Below are positions 42,998 through 50,813 of a DNA stretch of 64,000 bases, one piece after another. Location: the NCBI RefSeq assembly GCF_001499965.1, contig NZ_LQIT01000032.1, positions 1 through 64,000 of the forward strand. The letters run 5' to 3'. Origin of the DNA: Mycobacterium sp. GA-2829. Lineage in GTDB: Bacteria > Actinomycetota > Actinomycetes > Mycobacteriales > Mycobacteriaceae. Every line of letters starts with the position of its first letter. The stretch's first letter is position 1. Made by a program: the position numbers and the translations under genes. The notes beneath the pieces were generated by a model. The model searched no databases and was not told the DNA's origin. It was given only the letters and a program-made list of their open reading frames with translations.

Positions 42998-43791
42998 GGC
43001 AGGATCGAGTCGACGTAGCCGCCGTCGGCGCGCACCGCCGCACCGGTCGTCGCCGACGCGAACGGTGACGACAGATAGGTCACCATGTTGGCGATCTCCT
43101 CCGGTTCGATGAGCCGCTGCAGCAGCGACTGCGGGCGGTGCAGGCGCATGAACTCGCGCTGCGCCTCGTCCCACGGCAGCGACCGGTCCACGAGCTGGTA
43201 CACGAAATCCTCCACACCGGCGGTGTGCGTCGGCCCGGCGATCACCGAGTTCACCGTCACCCCGCTGCCCGCGGCGTCCTTGGCGAAGCCGCGCGACACC
43301 GCGAGCAGCGCCGTCTTCGACACGCCGTAGTGGATCATCTCCTCGGGGATGACCACCGCGGAGTCGCTGGCGATCTGGATGATCCGGCCCCAGCCGCGTT
43401 CGGTCATCCCGGGCAGATAGTGCCGGATCAGCCGCACCGCGGCGAGCACATTGACGTCGAAGTACGTGCGCCACTGTTCATCGGTGATCTCCCGTGCCGG
43501 CACGGCGCCGAAGATCCCGAGATTGTTGACGAGGATGTCGACGTCCGGCAGCGCCCGCCGGAGGTCGGCCACCCCGTCCTCGGTGGTCACGTCCGCCGCG
43601 ACACCGATGACGTCACCGGTCAACCGAGCATCGTTGTTCAACTGAGCGGTGGCCTCGTCGACCCGCGCCCGGTTGCGTCCGTTGACCGCGACGCGCGCGC
43701 CCGCCTCGGCCAGCCCCTTCGCGATCGCCAACCCGATGCCCTGCGTCGAGCCGGTGACGAGTGCGGTCTTTCCGGTCAGGTCGATGTTCAC
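42994..43791 (-). CDS. Short-chain dehydrogenase/reductase
   Basis: The 265-residue Rossmann enzyme has the cofactor motif TGSTQGIG (13-20), the NNLG box near residue 88, a catalytic Ser in IASDSAVV and the YxxxK pair in HYGVSKTALL (about 157/161). Arg in NGRNRARVD after strand 2 favours NADP(H). SDRs oxidise or reduce alcohols and ketones. Next to an amine transaminase it could reduce the ketone product, but it is transcribed convergently, so this link is tentative. Confidence 0.86.
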   Translation of the reverse strand: MNIDLTGKTALVTGSTQGIGLAIAKGLAEAGARVAVNGRNRARVDEATAQLNNDARLTGDVIGVAADVTTEDGVADLRRALPDVDILVNNLGIFGAVPAREITDEQWRTYFDVNVLAAVRLIRHYLPGMTERGWGRIIQIASDSAVVIPEEMIHYGVSKTALLAVSRGFAKDAAGSGVTVNSVIAGPTHTAGVEDFVYQLVDRSLPWDEAQREFMRLHRPQSLLQRLIEPEEIANMVTYLSSPFASATTGAAVRADGGYVDSILP

Positions 43792-43820
43792 AACGGGTTA
43801 GGACGGCTGGGGGTGCGCGA

Positions 43821-45530
43821 CTATTCCTTCTTGTCCGCCGGCCCCTTCCCGTCCACATCGATCTCCCGCAGCTCGCGCTTGAGGATCTTGCCGGTCGGGT
43901 TGCGGGGCAGTTCGTCGAGGAACACCACCTCGCGGGGCACCTTGTACCGCGCCAGGTGCTCCTTGACGTAGCTCTTGACGGCCTCCTCGTCGATGGACGC
44001 GCCCTCGGCCTTGACGACGAACGCCCGCAGCCGGTGGCCCCACTCCTTGTCCTCGACGCCGACCGCGGTGGCCTCGACCACCTCCGGGTGCCCGCTGATG
44101 AGGTCCTCCACCTCCGCGGGGAACACGTTCTCCCCGCCGGAGACGATCATCTCGTCGTCGCGGCCGGACACGTACAGCAGTCCGTTCTCGTCGAAGTAGC
44201 CGACGTCGCCCGACGACATCAACCCGTCGATGATCTGTTTGTGCCCGCCGCCGGTGTAGCCCTCGAACGGGAACGTGGTGCCGACGAAGATGCGGCCCAC
44301 CTCCCCCCGCGGCACCTCCTTGCCGTTCTCGTCGAACAGCTTGACGCGCACACCCTTGACCACCGGGCCGACCGTGGCGGGATTCTTCTCGAGATCCTGC
44401 GGCCGGGCGATGGTGGCGAACGCGATCTCGGTGGAGCCGTACAGGTTGTAGATGACGGGCCCGATGTCCTTCATCGCCCTGGTGGCCAGCTCGGCGCCCA
44501 GCTGGGACCCGGACACGAACACGATCCGCAGCGACGACAGATCCGGTTTGGTGTCCATCTTCTCGATGTGGTCGAGGATCCGCGACAACATCACCGGCAC
44601 CACCACCATGGCGCTGGCCTTGTGCTTCTCGATGTCGGCGAGCACGGTGGCCGGTTTGAACCGGCGGCGCAGCACCAGCGTCGCGCCCAGCATCATCGCG
44701 ATGGTGGCGTGCAGATAGCCCAGCGCGTGGAACATCGGCGCGGGCAGCAGCGTCACCTCACCGGATTTGAACGGCACGTGCGAGAGCACACCGCCGATCG
44801 GCGCCAGCGACAGCGGCGGTTTCCGGTTGGCGCCCTTGGGAGTTCCCGTCGTGCCGCTGGTGAGGATGATGACCGACGAATGCTTGGTCACCTTGGGCGC
44901 GGGTGACTTGTCGCTGCGGGCGACGACGTCGGCGAGCGTCTCGGCGTCGCTCTCGGACGGCTCGTCGGGTTTGTCCGGGTTGGAGCCCAGCGCGCGTAGA
45001 TACCCCTTCTCGGGCTGGGCCTGCGAAACCGCCTTGGAGTACTCGTCGTCGTGGATGATCAGCTTGGCGCCCTCGCGTTCGGACACCTCTTTGATCTGCG
45101 GGCCGGAGAACTCACTGTTGAGCAGGATGATCCGCGCGCCGGTGCGGGCGGCGCCGTAGACCGCGACCAGGAACCAGCGATGGTTGCGCGCCAGGATCGC
45201 CACCCCGTCACCGCCTTTGATGCCCTTCTCGAGCAGCGCGTGGGCGACGGCGTGGGCGGCCTGGTCGAGTTCGGCGTAGGTCATCTCCCCTTCGTCGTCG
45301 ATCACCGCGGGACGGTTCGGGGTGCGCCTGGCGTTGAGCGCGGGGATCATGCCGAACTCACCCCAGCGCACCATGTCGGCGACGAACGCGGCCATGTTCT
45401 GCGGCGGTTCGAGCTGTAATGCACCCGCCTCGAACATCTTTCGGGCATAGTGCAATTCAGCGGCGCCGCGGTCGAAATACAGTTTGGCCTTCTCCGCCAC
45501 CTGCGTCGGAAGTTCAGTGAGCTTCGGCAT
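43821..45530 (-). CDS. fadD2: Acyl-CoA synthetase FadD2
   Basis: The 569-residue AMP-forming enzyme has the AMP-binding P-loop ILTSGTTGTPKGA (about 222-234), the YGSTE box, the SSGDVGYFDENGLLYVSGRDDEMIVSGGENVFP motif and the catalytic lysine in NPTGKILKREL. It activates fatty or other carboxylic acids to acyl-CoA. Size, start (MPKLTELPTQVAEKAKLY) and neighbours (fadE6 side, Rv0269c-like gene divergent) match M. tuberculosis fadD2 (Rv0270). The chain-length preference cannot be read. Confidence 0.9.
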   Translation of the reverse strand: MPKLTELPTQVAEKAKLYFDRGAAELHYARKMFEAGALQLEPPQNMAAFVADMVRWGEFGMIPALNARRTPNRPAVIDDEGEMTYAELDQAAHAVAHALLEKGIKGGDGVAILARNHRWFLVAVYGAARTGARIILLNSEFSGPQIKEVSEREGAKLIIHDDEYSKAVSQAQPEKGYLRALGSNPDKPDEPSESDAETLADVVARSDKSPAPKVTKHSSVIILTSGTTGTPKGANRKPPLSLAPIGGVLSHVPFKSGEVTLLPAPMFHALGYLHATIAMMLGATLVLRRRFKPATVLADIEKHKASAMVVVPVMLSRILDHIEKMDTKPDLSSLRIVFVSGSQLGAELATRAMKDIGPVIYNLYGSTEIAFATIARPQDLEKNPATVGPVVKGVRVKLFDENGKEVPRGEVGRIFVGTTFPFEGYTGGGHKQIIDGLMSSGDVGYFDENGLLYVSGRDDEMIVSGGENVFPAEVEDLISGHPEVVEATAVGVEDKEWGHRLRAFVVKAEGASIDEEAVKSYVKEHLARYKVPREVVFLDELPRNPTGKILKRELREIDVDGKGPADKKE

Positions 45531-45587
45531 GTGACCACCATAAGTGACCCATGTCGCAGTCGAGGCGGGTATCAGACAGTCCCTACC

Positions 45588-46883
45588 ATGGCTGACATGG
45601 CCGGATCCCGGGCGCAGGGGCTGAAGCTGGACATCGACGGTCGCGCGCTGACCGTCACCCATCCCGACCGGGTCGTGTTCGAGGCCTACGAGGGCCGGCC
45701 GCCGGTCACCAAACTCGACCTGGTCGAGTACTACCTCGCCGTCGCCGACGGTGCGCTGCGCGGGGTGGCGGACCGACCGATGATTCTCAAACGCTTCGTC
45801 AAGGGCATCACCGAGGAGGCGGTCTTCCAGAAGCGCGCCCCCGCCAAGCGACCGGACTACGTCGACGTCGCGGAGTTGAAGTACGCGTCGGGCACCTCGG
45901 CCGCCGAGGCGGTCATCCGCGACGCCGCGGGGCTGGCGTGGGCGGTCAACGTCGGCTGCGTCGACCTCAACCCGCACCCGACCCGGTCCGGGGATCTCGC
46001 GCACCCCGACGAACTCCGCGTCGACCTCGACCCGATGCCCGGCGTCGACTGGGAGCAGATCATCGCCGTCGCGCTGGTGGCCCGCGGGGTGCTCGAGGAC
46101 CACGGCCTCACCGCGTGGCCGAAGACCTCGGGGTCGCGCGGCTTCCACATCTATGCGCGCATCGAGCCGCGGTGGCCGTTCAAGTTCGTCCGGTTGGCCG
46201 CGCAGACGATCGCGCGGGAGGTCGAACGCCGCGCCCCGGACCTCGCGACCAGCCGATGGTGGAAGGAGGAACGCGAGGGGGTGTTCGTCGACTTCAACCA
46301 GAACGCGTTCGACCGCACCGTCGCATCGGCGTACTCGGTGCGCGCGACCCCGGACGCCCGGGTGTCCACGCCGCTGCGCTGGGACGAGGTGCCGGGCTGC
46401 CGGCCGGAGGCGTTCACCGTCGCCACCGTGCCCACCCGTTACGCCGAACTCGGCGACCCGTGGGAGTCGATGGACGACCACCCCGGCCGCCTGGACGCCC
46501 TGCTCGACCTCGCCGACCGGCTCGGACCCGCGGAGAAGGCGCCCCGCGGCGCCAAACGGCAGCGCGGGGATGGACCCAAAGGACGCAGGCAGTCGGTGAT
46601 GCCGCTGATCGAGATCGCCCGCACCAAGACCAAGGACGAGGCGTTGGCGGCGCTGGACACCTGGCGCGAACGTCACCCCGCCGCGGCCGAGCGGCTGCAG
46701 CCGCCCGACGTGCTCGTCGACGGGATGCGCGGCCCGAGTTCGATCTGGTACCGCATCCGGATCAACCTCCAACACGTGCCGGAGGAGCAGCGGCCGCCCC
46801 AGGAACCGTTGCTCGCCGACTACAGCCCGTGGGAGAACTACCGGGGCGCCCAGATGCGGCACAACCCGGATACCGACCGGTAA
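45588..46883 (+). CDS. Stand-alone LigD-type polymerase/primase (PolD2-like)
   Basis: The 431-residue protein has the eukaryotic-primase-like polymerase fold of LigD: the early TKLDLVEYYLAVADG segment, the metal motif VDLDPMPG (Asp-x-Asp near residue 145), KTSGSRGFHIYARIEP and the late VDFNQNAFDRT. Ligase and nuclease domains are absent. Such stand-alone enzymes incorporate ribo- or deoxyribonucleotides and are linked to DNA repair and end joining. It resembles M. tuberculosis Rv0269c and the PolD proteins of M. smegmatis. It is divergent from fadD2 with a 57-base gap. Confidence 0.88.
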   Translation: MADMAGSRAQGLKLDIDGRALTVTHPDRVVFEAYEGRPPVTKLDLVEYYLAVADGALRGVADRPMILKRFVKGITEEAVFQKRAPAKRPDYVDVAELKYASGTSAAEAVIRDAAGLAWAVNVGCVDLNPHPTRSGDLAHPDELRVDLDPMPGVDWEQIIAVALVARGVLEDHGLTAWPKTSGSRGFHIYARIEPRWPFKFVRLAAQTIAREVERRAPDLATSRWWKEEREGVFVDFNQNAFDRTVASAYSVRATPDARVSTPLRWDEVPGCRPEAFTVATVPTRYAELGDPWESMDDHPGRLDALLDLADRLGPAEKAPRGAKRQRGDGPKGRRQSVMPLIEIARTKTKDEALAALDTWRERHPAAAERLQPPDVLVDGMRGPSSIWYRIRINLQHVPEEQRPPQEPLLADYSPWENYRGAQMRHNPDTDR

Positions 46884-47035
46884 CAAATGCATCACGAGTC
46901 CCGGGAATGCATGTTCTTACCAAAGGTTTAGCGGTAGCTACCCGGCGGCCTTAAATTCGCCGCATAACTTCGGTGTCACGTTGAGGTGGCAAAACAACGA
47001 AGCCATTCCAACTAAACGCCGAGGGGAGGCAGCTC

Positions 47036-47491
47036 ATGACACTCACGAGCACGTCCACTGGTTCACACGATTCCTTCCACTACGGCAACCCATCGTTCGA
47101 CTGCGACGGTGTCCGCATGCGGGCCCGCTGCCGTCAACTGGCGACGGTCGTCACGGTCACGGGCGACATCGACGCGGGCAACATGTCCTGCGTCGCGGAT
47201 TACGCGAGGCGTTTCGTCCTCGCCGAGAAGCCGTTCATCCTCGACCTCAGCGGTGTGAGTTCCTTTGCCGCAGAAGCGCTCTCACTGTTCTACGAGATCG
47301 ACGACCGAGCCGCCGACGCCGACGTCGAATGGTCGGTCATCGGCAGCCAGCCGGTTCTGCAGGTGCTGCGCGCCTCCGGCACGCTCGACGACATGCCGGT
47401 GACCGCATCGGTTCCGGAAGCCTTGCACCACTTCAGTGAAGGCATCCTGGCCCGGCGCCGCCTGCTCCCCCTCCTGACCAAGACAGCCTGA
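47036..47491 (+). CDS. STAS domain protein (anti-sigma factor antagonist-like)
   Basis: The 151-residue protein carries a STAS domain: VVTVTGDIDAGNMSCVADYARRFV, then the phosphorylation-loop region PFILDLSGVSSFAAEALSLFYEI (about residues 66-88). STAS proteins of the RsbV/SpoIIAA type bind anti-sigma kinases and release sigma factors such as SigF. The usual Asp-Ser pair is replaced by SGVSSF, so the phospho-site is less certain. A strong GGGGAGG ribosome binding site precedes the ATG. The 152-base upstream gap has only a weak SigF-like candidate (GTTC-N15-CGGTAG near 46913-46937). Confidence 0.85.
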   Translation: MTLTSTSTGSHDSFHYGNPSFDCDGVRMRARCRQLATVVTVTGDIDAGNMSCVADYARRFVLAEKPFILDLSGVSSFAAEALSLFYEIDDRAADADVEWSVIGSQPVLQVLRASGTLDDMPVTASVPEALHHFSEGILARRRLLPLLTKTA

Positions 47492-47509
47492 AGACGGAAA
47501 GGCGACACC

Positions 47510-47584
47510 ATGCTCATCGACGTTCGTTGGCTCTCGTTCCTGCTCAAGCGCCGCCACCACGTGCACCACGTGCAAACCGCTTAG
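47510..47584 (+). CDS. 24-residue His-rich peptide
   Basis: A very short frame begins 18 bases after the STAS stop, behind GGAAAGG. It encodes a hydrophobic first half (MLIDVRWLSFLLK) and a basic, His-rich end (RRHHVHHVQTA). The terminator hairpin starts 18 bases after its stop, so it is the last item of the STAS transcript. I know no family for it. It could be a regulatory or membrane-active peptide, a metal-binding tail, or chance. The ribosome binding site and placement are the only support. Confidence 0.5.
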   Translation: MLIDVRWLSFLLKRRHHVHHVQTA

Positions 47585-47602
47585 CACCCTGATTCATCCC
47601 GT

Positions 47603-47636
47603 ATGCGCCGTCACGGTGAACACCGTGGCGGCGCAT
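47603..47636. terminator. Strong hairpin between convergent genes
   Basis: A 16-base arm (47603-47618) pairs with 47621-47636 with one mismatch and only two bases between. It lies between the STAS/peptide transcript and the convergent membrane-protein gene and can serve both directions. No long T run follows, as is common for mycobacterial terminators. Confidence 0.75.
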
Positions 47637-47650
47637 CGTTGTCTTCGGAA

Positions 47651-48208
47651 TCAATTGTGAGACGGCAACAGGCGCTGGACCACTCCCCTGGACACTTCTT
47701 CGGGGCGGTACTGTTCCGCGGCGTACGCACCGATGGCAGTCAGCGCTCCGGTCAGCGCGGGCACCACCCACTGCAGCATCGTGAGCTGCTTCTGCGCGGC
47801 CTCGACGTCGGGCGGCGTGGCCGCAGTCGGGGTGGTGCCGTCCGTGACCGGGACGTCTATGTGCGCGGAGACCTTCTGCCCGAGCATGCGGCTGTATGCG
47901 GTGACCCCGAGCGCGGCCACGGTCAGCACGGTCTTCGTCGCCGCCATGGTGGGTACGCCCTGCTGCGCGCGCATACGACCGAGGTCGTGTTTGAGCAGAC
48001 CGGCGGCACCGATCAGGTGCACCCCGATGGCCGCGGCATTGACCGGCGTCCAGCGGTCCCAGCCGGCATTCGCCACGGCGCCGGCACGGGACGGGTCGCC
48101 TCCGGCGGCGGCTGCCGGATTCAGGGCCACCGCGTTGGCCAGGGTGCCCCCGAACCACGCGGCGAGACCGATGTCGTGCATTTGATGGAAGAAGGTGGCA
48201 CGGGCCAT
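47651..48208 (-). CDS. Membrane protein under a SigF-type promoter
   Basis: The 185-residue protein has about four hydrophobic segments: the IGLAAWFGGTLANAVAL region, VNAAAIGVHLIGAAGLL, TVLTVAALGVTAYSRMLG and LTMLQWVVPALTGALTAIGAYAA. A conserved N-terminal His-rich start (MARATFFHQMHD) precedes them. The family is unassigned. A GAGGAG ribosome binding site lies just before the ATG, and a near-perfect SigF promoter lies 36 bases upstream, so stress or stationary-phase expression is likely. Confidence 0.8.
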   Translation of the reverse strand: MARATFFHQMHDIGLAAWFGGTLANAVALNPAAAAGGDPSRAGAVANAGWDRWTPVNAAAIGVHLIGAAGLLKHDLGRMRAQQGVPTMAATKTVLTVAALGVTAYSRMLGQKVSAHIDVPVTDGTTPTAATPPDVEAAQKQLTMLQWVVPALTGALTAIGAYAAEQYRPEEVSRGVVQRLLPSHN

Positions 48209-48243
48209 GAGAACTCCTCGAGCGGATGACGTGGAGTCCGCGC

Positions 48244-48268
48244 ATACCCGGGGGCGCAGGCGGTAAAC
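48244..48268 (-). promoter_or_regulatory. SigF-type promoter (GTTT-N15-GGGTAT)
   Basis: On the minus strand GTTT (48268-48265) and GGGTAT (48249-48244) are exactly 15 bases apart, an exact match to the SigF consensus. It drives the 185-residue membrane protein gene. Confidence 0.75.
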
Positions 48269-48292
48269 GACGCTCGCCCCCGGCCTGACGTT

Positions 48293-48907
48293 TCACGCAG
48301 GCGGTTTCCGCCAGCGCCACTGACCCGGCGTCCACTCGTGGGCGTCGGGCAGTGTTTCTCCCACCGCCTTCACCACACCCGGCCACCATTCCGGGTGATA
48401 GTCGTCGCCCGACAGCCAGCCACCCGGCGCCACCTTCGGCGCCCACGCCCGCACATCGGCGCATACGCTCTCGTAGTCGTGCCGGGCGTCGATGTGCACC
48501 CAGTCCAGCGACGCGTCGTCGAACATCCGCGACGCCGACACGGAATCGGTGATCAGCAACGCGACCGCATCCTCGAAACCGCACGCGATCACGTTGCGGT
48601 GCAACAGACCCGCGAAGGTGCCGCCGCCGAATTCGACCGCAGGTCCGTGCGCGTTGATCTGCCGGGCGCCTTCGGGACCGCTGCCGCGGCAGGTGTCGAC
48701 GCCGACGATGTCGATCCGGTGCCCGGACTGCCGCACCACCTCGGCCAGCGAGCACAGGCTGCGGCCCAGGTAGGAGCCGACTTCAATAAATCGCGCCCCG
48801 GCCGGGCCGAAGTGCGCGACCGCCTCTTCCTGCGCCTGCCGCCAGCCGAACCAGCCCGGGATGTCCTCCCACCGGCGGACGGGGGTGTCGAAGGACTGTG
48901 CAGTCAT
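48293..48907 (-). CDS. Class I SAM-dependent methyltransferase (Methyltransf_24-like)
   Basis: The 204-residue protein has the SAM-binding stretch ARFIEVGSYLGRSLCSLAEVV, the acidic strand IVGVDTCRGSG, and DWVHIDARHDYESVCADVRAWAPKVAPGGWLSGDDY, which matches the cephalosporin-hydroxylase/Methyltransf_24 type. The substrate is unknown. ATG 48907 lies one base past the tenA stop, so the two genes are co-transcribed. A longer start at 48961 would overlap tenA and is less likely. Confidence 0.82.
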   Translation of the reverse strand: MTAQSFDTPVRRWEDIPGWFGWRQAQEEAVAHFGPAGARFIEVGSYLGRSLCSLAEVVRQSGHRIDIVGVDTCRGSGPEGARQINAHGPAVEFGGGTFAGLLHRNVIACGFEDAVALLITDSVSASRMFDDASLDWVHIDARHDYESVCADVRAWAPKVAPGGWLSGDDYHPEWWPGVVKAVGETLPDAHEWTPGQWRWRKPPA

Positions 48908-48908
48908 G

Positions 48909-49577
48909 TCAGACCGGCCATTTCTCGCGGCGGTGCGCGGCGTCGAAGAACATCCATTCATAGCGCGACGTGGTGACGAAGTGCGCGCGGGCGGCGGCCG
49001 CCTCGGCCGGTGTCAGGGTGGGGCCGGTGCGGTCGGTGACGGTGAGGACCTCCGCGACGGTGGCGGCGAACTCCTCCCCGCCGTAGCTGTCGATCCACTG
49101 TTGATAGCGGGGGTCCGGTGAGCCGCGGCCGACCAACTCCTCGCCGATGCGGGCGTAGATCCAGTAGCACGGCAGCACCGCGGCCAGACCGTCGGCGAAG
49201 CTGCCGCCGTACACCGTGGCGAGCAGGTAACTGGTATAGGCGACGGTGGTGGGCGCGACCGGGACGCGGGCCAGTTCGGCGGAGTCGAGTCCGAGTGCGG
49301 GCAGCAGCGCCTCGTGCAGGGACAGTTCGACGGCGTGGACCTCGGCGGCGTGGCGGGTGAACACCGCGGTGTCGGCCGGTGTGGGCGCCTTGGCCCCGAC
49401 CACCGCCAACGCCCGCGCGTAGTCCCGCAGATAGTGCACGTCCTGGGCGACGTAGTGCGCGAACACGTCTCGATCGAGGGTGCCGTCGGTGAGTCCGGAG
49501 ATGAACGGGTGGGTCAGGATCGCCGAGTAGATCGGCTCGATCTCGGTCCACAACCACTGCGACCAGGTCTGCGTCAT
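48909..49577 (-). CDS. tenA: TenA family thiaminase II / aminopyrimidine aminohydrolase
   Basis: The 222-residue all-helical protein has the TenA hallmarks: HPFISGLTDGTLDRDVFAHYVAQDVHYLRDYARAL near the N-terminus, the catalytic-type Cys in LPCYWIYARIGEEL (about residue 134) and YEWMFFDAAHRREKWP at the end. TenA hydrolyses degraded thiamin pyrimidines for salvage. No TPP riboswitch is seen in the short upstream gap. The start ATG 49577 is 13 bases from the stop of the upstream diguanylate cyclase. Confidence 0.88.
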   Translation of the reverse strand: MTQTWSQWLWTEIEPIYSAILTHPFISGLTDGTLDRDVFAHYVAQDVHYLRDYARALAVVGAKAPTPADTAVFTRHAAEVHAVELSLHEALLPALGLDSAELARVPVAPTTVAYTSYLLATVYGGSFADGLAAVLPCYWIYARIGEELVGRGSPDPRYQQWIDSYGGEEFAATVAEVLTVTDRTGPTLTPAEAAAARAHFVTTSRYEWMFFDAAHRREKWPV

Positions 49578-49590
49578 CGCCGACAACGTA

Positions 49591-50676
49591 TCAGCAGCAC
49601 GCGGTGCGGTCGTCGTGCCGGAACTGGTTCCCACCTGCACGCTTGGCGGTGTACATGGCCTGATCGGCCGCGCCGATCAGCGTGGGGATCACGGTCTTCG
49701 GGTCGCCGGCGAACGGCAGAGGCAGGCACACCGTCGCGACGCCGACGCTGGCGGTGACCTGGAACGGCACGTCCGCCACCGCATCGCACATCCGCTGCGC
49801 CCACGCGTCGATCCGATCGGCCTCGAGGACCTGGGCGATCAGGAACTCCTCACCGCCGAGCCGGCCGACGACGGCCTCCGCATCGACGGCGGTGCACAGC
49901 GCGCGCGCCACGGCGACGAGCGCGTCGTCGCCCGCCGCGTGCCCGTGGTTGTCGTTGAGCTGCTTGAAGTGATCGAGGTCGACGACGGCGACGGCCAGGT
50001 CGGCGTGCCCGGCGCTGTTGGCGCTCAGCAGGTGTTCCATCTGCTGGTGCACCGCGCGGCGGTTGAGCAGACCGGTCAGCGGATCCCGTGCTGCGCGAAG
50101 CAGATCCGCGCCGAGCGCGTGGACGACGGCCTGGACGGAGAACGGGACCGCGATGTTGAGGACCAGGATGAGCATGAGCAGGCCCAGGGCGAGCGCGATG
50201 TCGGAGGTCTCCATGGCGAGCCGGCTCGTCTGCAGCACACCGACATACAGCGCGACACCGAAGTTGTAGAGCATGTATGCGGGCGTGTGGAACAGCGCGA
50301 TGTACCCGCCGGTGGTGGCGAACACCGTGCAGCCCATCAACCCGACCATCGGGTCGTCCTGTACGTAACAGGCCAGGGCGACGAACAGATTCGCCGCGAG
50401 GATGTAACCCACCGACTGTCTGCGGGTGGGCCAGCGGATCGCCCACAGCGCGGCGGCAAACAACCCGCCGAGCACCGCGAGCGCACCGCCCGCCTCGGCC
50501 GGCGCGCCGCTGGAACCGCGCTCGCTGAAGGTCAGGACGGCCGGGACCAGCGCGAGTGCCGCGGTGCTGGCCGCCAGGTTCCACCGCGCGACACTGAGCA
50601 TGCCGCGCGCGTGCAGGTACCCGGTGATCCAGTCGAAGTGGTCCGGCTGCCGCCACCATCGCCGTAACCAGTCCAC
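49591..50676 (-). CDS. Membrane-bound GGDEF diguanylate cyclase
   Basis: The 361-residue protein has six or more transmembrane helices in its first 180 residues, then a GGDEF domain with DPLTGLLNRRA, DLDHFKQLNDNHGHAAGDD and the active-site motif GGEEF (about residue 271). It should make cyclic di-GMP from two GTP. No EAL domain is attached. GTG 50676 is chosen because AAGGGGGGA lies seven bases upstream; GTG 50697 is the alternative. Confidence 0.87.
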   Translation of the reverse strand: MDWLRRWWRQPDHFDWITGYLHARGMLSVARWNLAASTAALALVPAVLTFSERGSSGAPAEAGGALAVLGGLFAAALWAIRWPTRRQSVGYILAANLFVALACYVQDDPMVGLMGCTVFATTGGYIALFHTPAYMLYNFGVALYVGVLQTSRLAMETSDIALALGLLMLILVLNIAVPFSVQAVVHALGADLLRAARDPLTGLLNRRAVHQQMEHLLSANSAGHADLAVAVVDLDHFKQLNDNHGHAAGDDALVAVARALCTAVDAEAVVGRLGGEEFLIAQVLEADRIDAWAQRMCDAVADVPFQVTASVGVATVCLPLPFAGDPKTVIPTLIGAADQAMYTAKRAGGNQFRHDDRTACC

Positions 50677-50813
50677 CGGCGATCCCCCCTTCACCACTGG
50701 CTCCGCGCGCTCGCGTGGAATTGCCGGCGGCGCACGCCGAAGCCTAACGCAGCGGGTTTGCCGGCACCGGCCGTGAGTGATTGGCCCGCCGCCGGCGCGG
50801 GTAACGACCGGGA

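Noticed and set aside
46913..46937. SigF promoter for the STAS gene at 47036
   Set aside because: GTTC-N15-CGGTAG deviates in both elements; too weak to list as a feature, so it is only mentioned under that gene.
49578..49590. Possible TPP riboswitch before tenA
   Set aside because: Only 13 bases separate tenA from the upstream gene and no thi-box is present.
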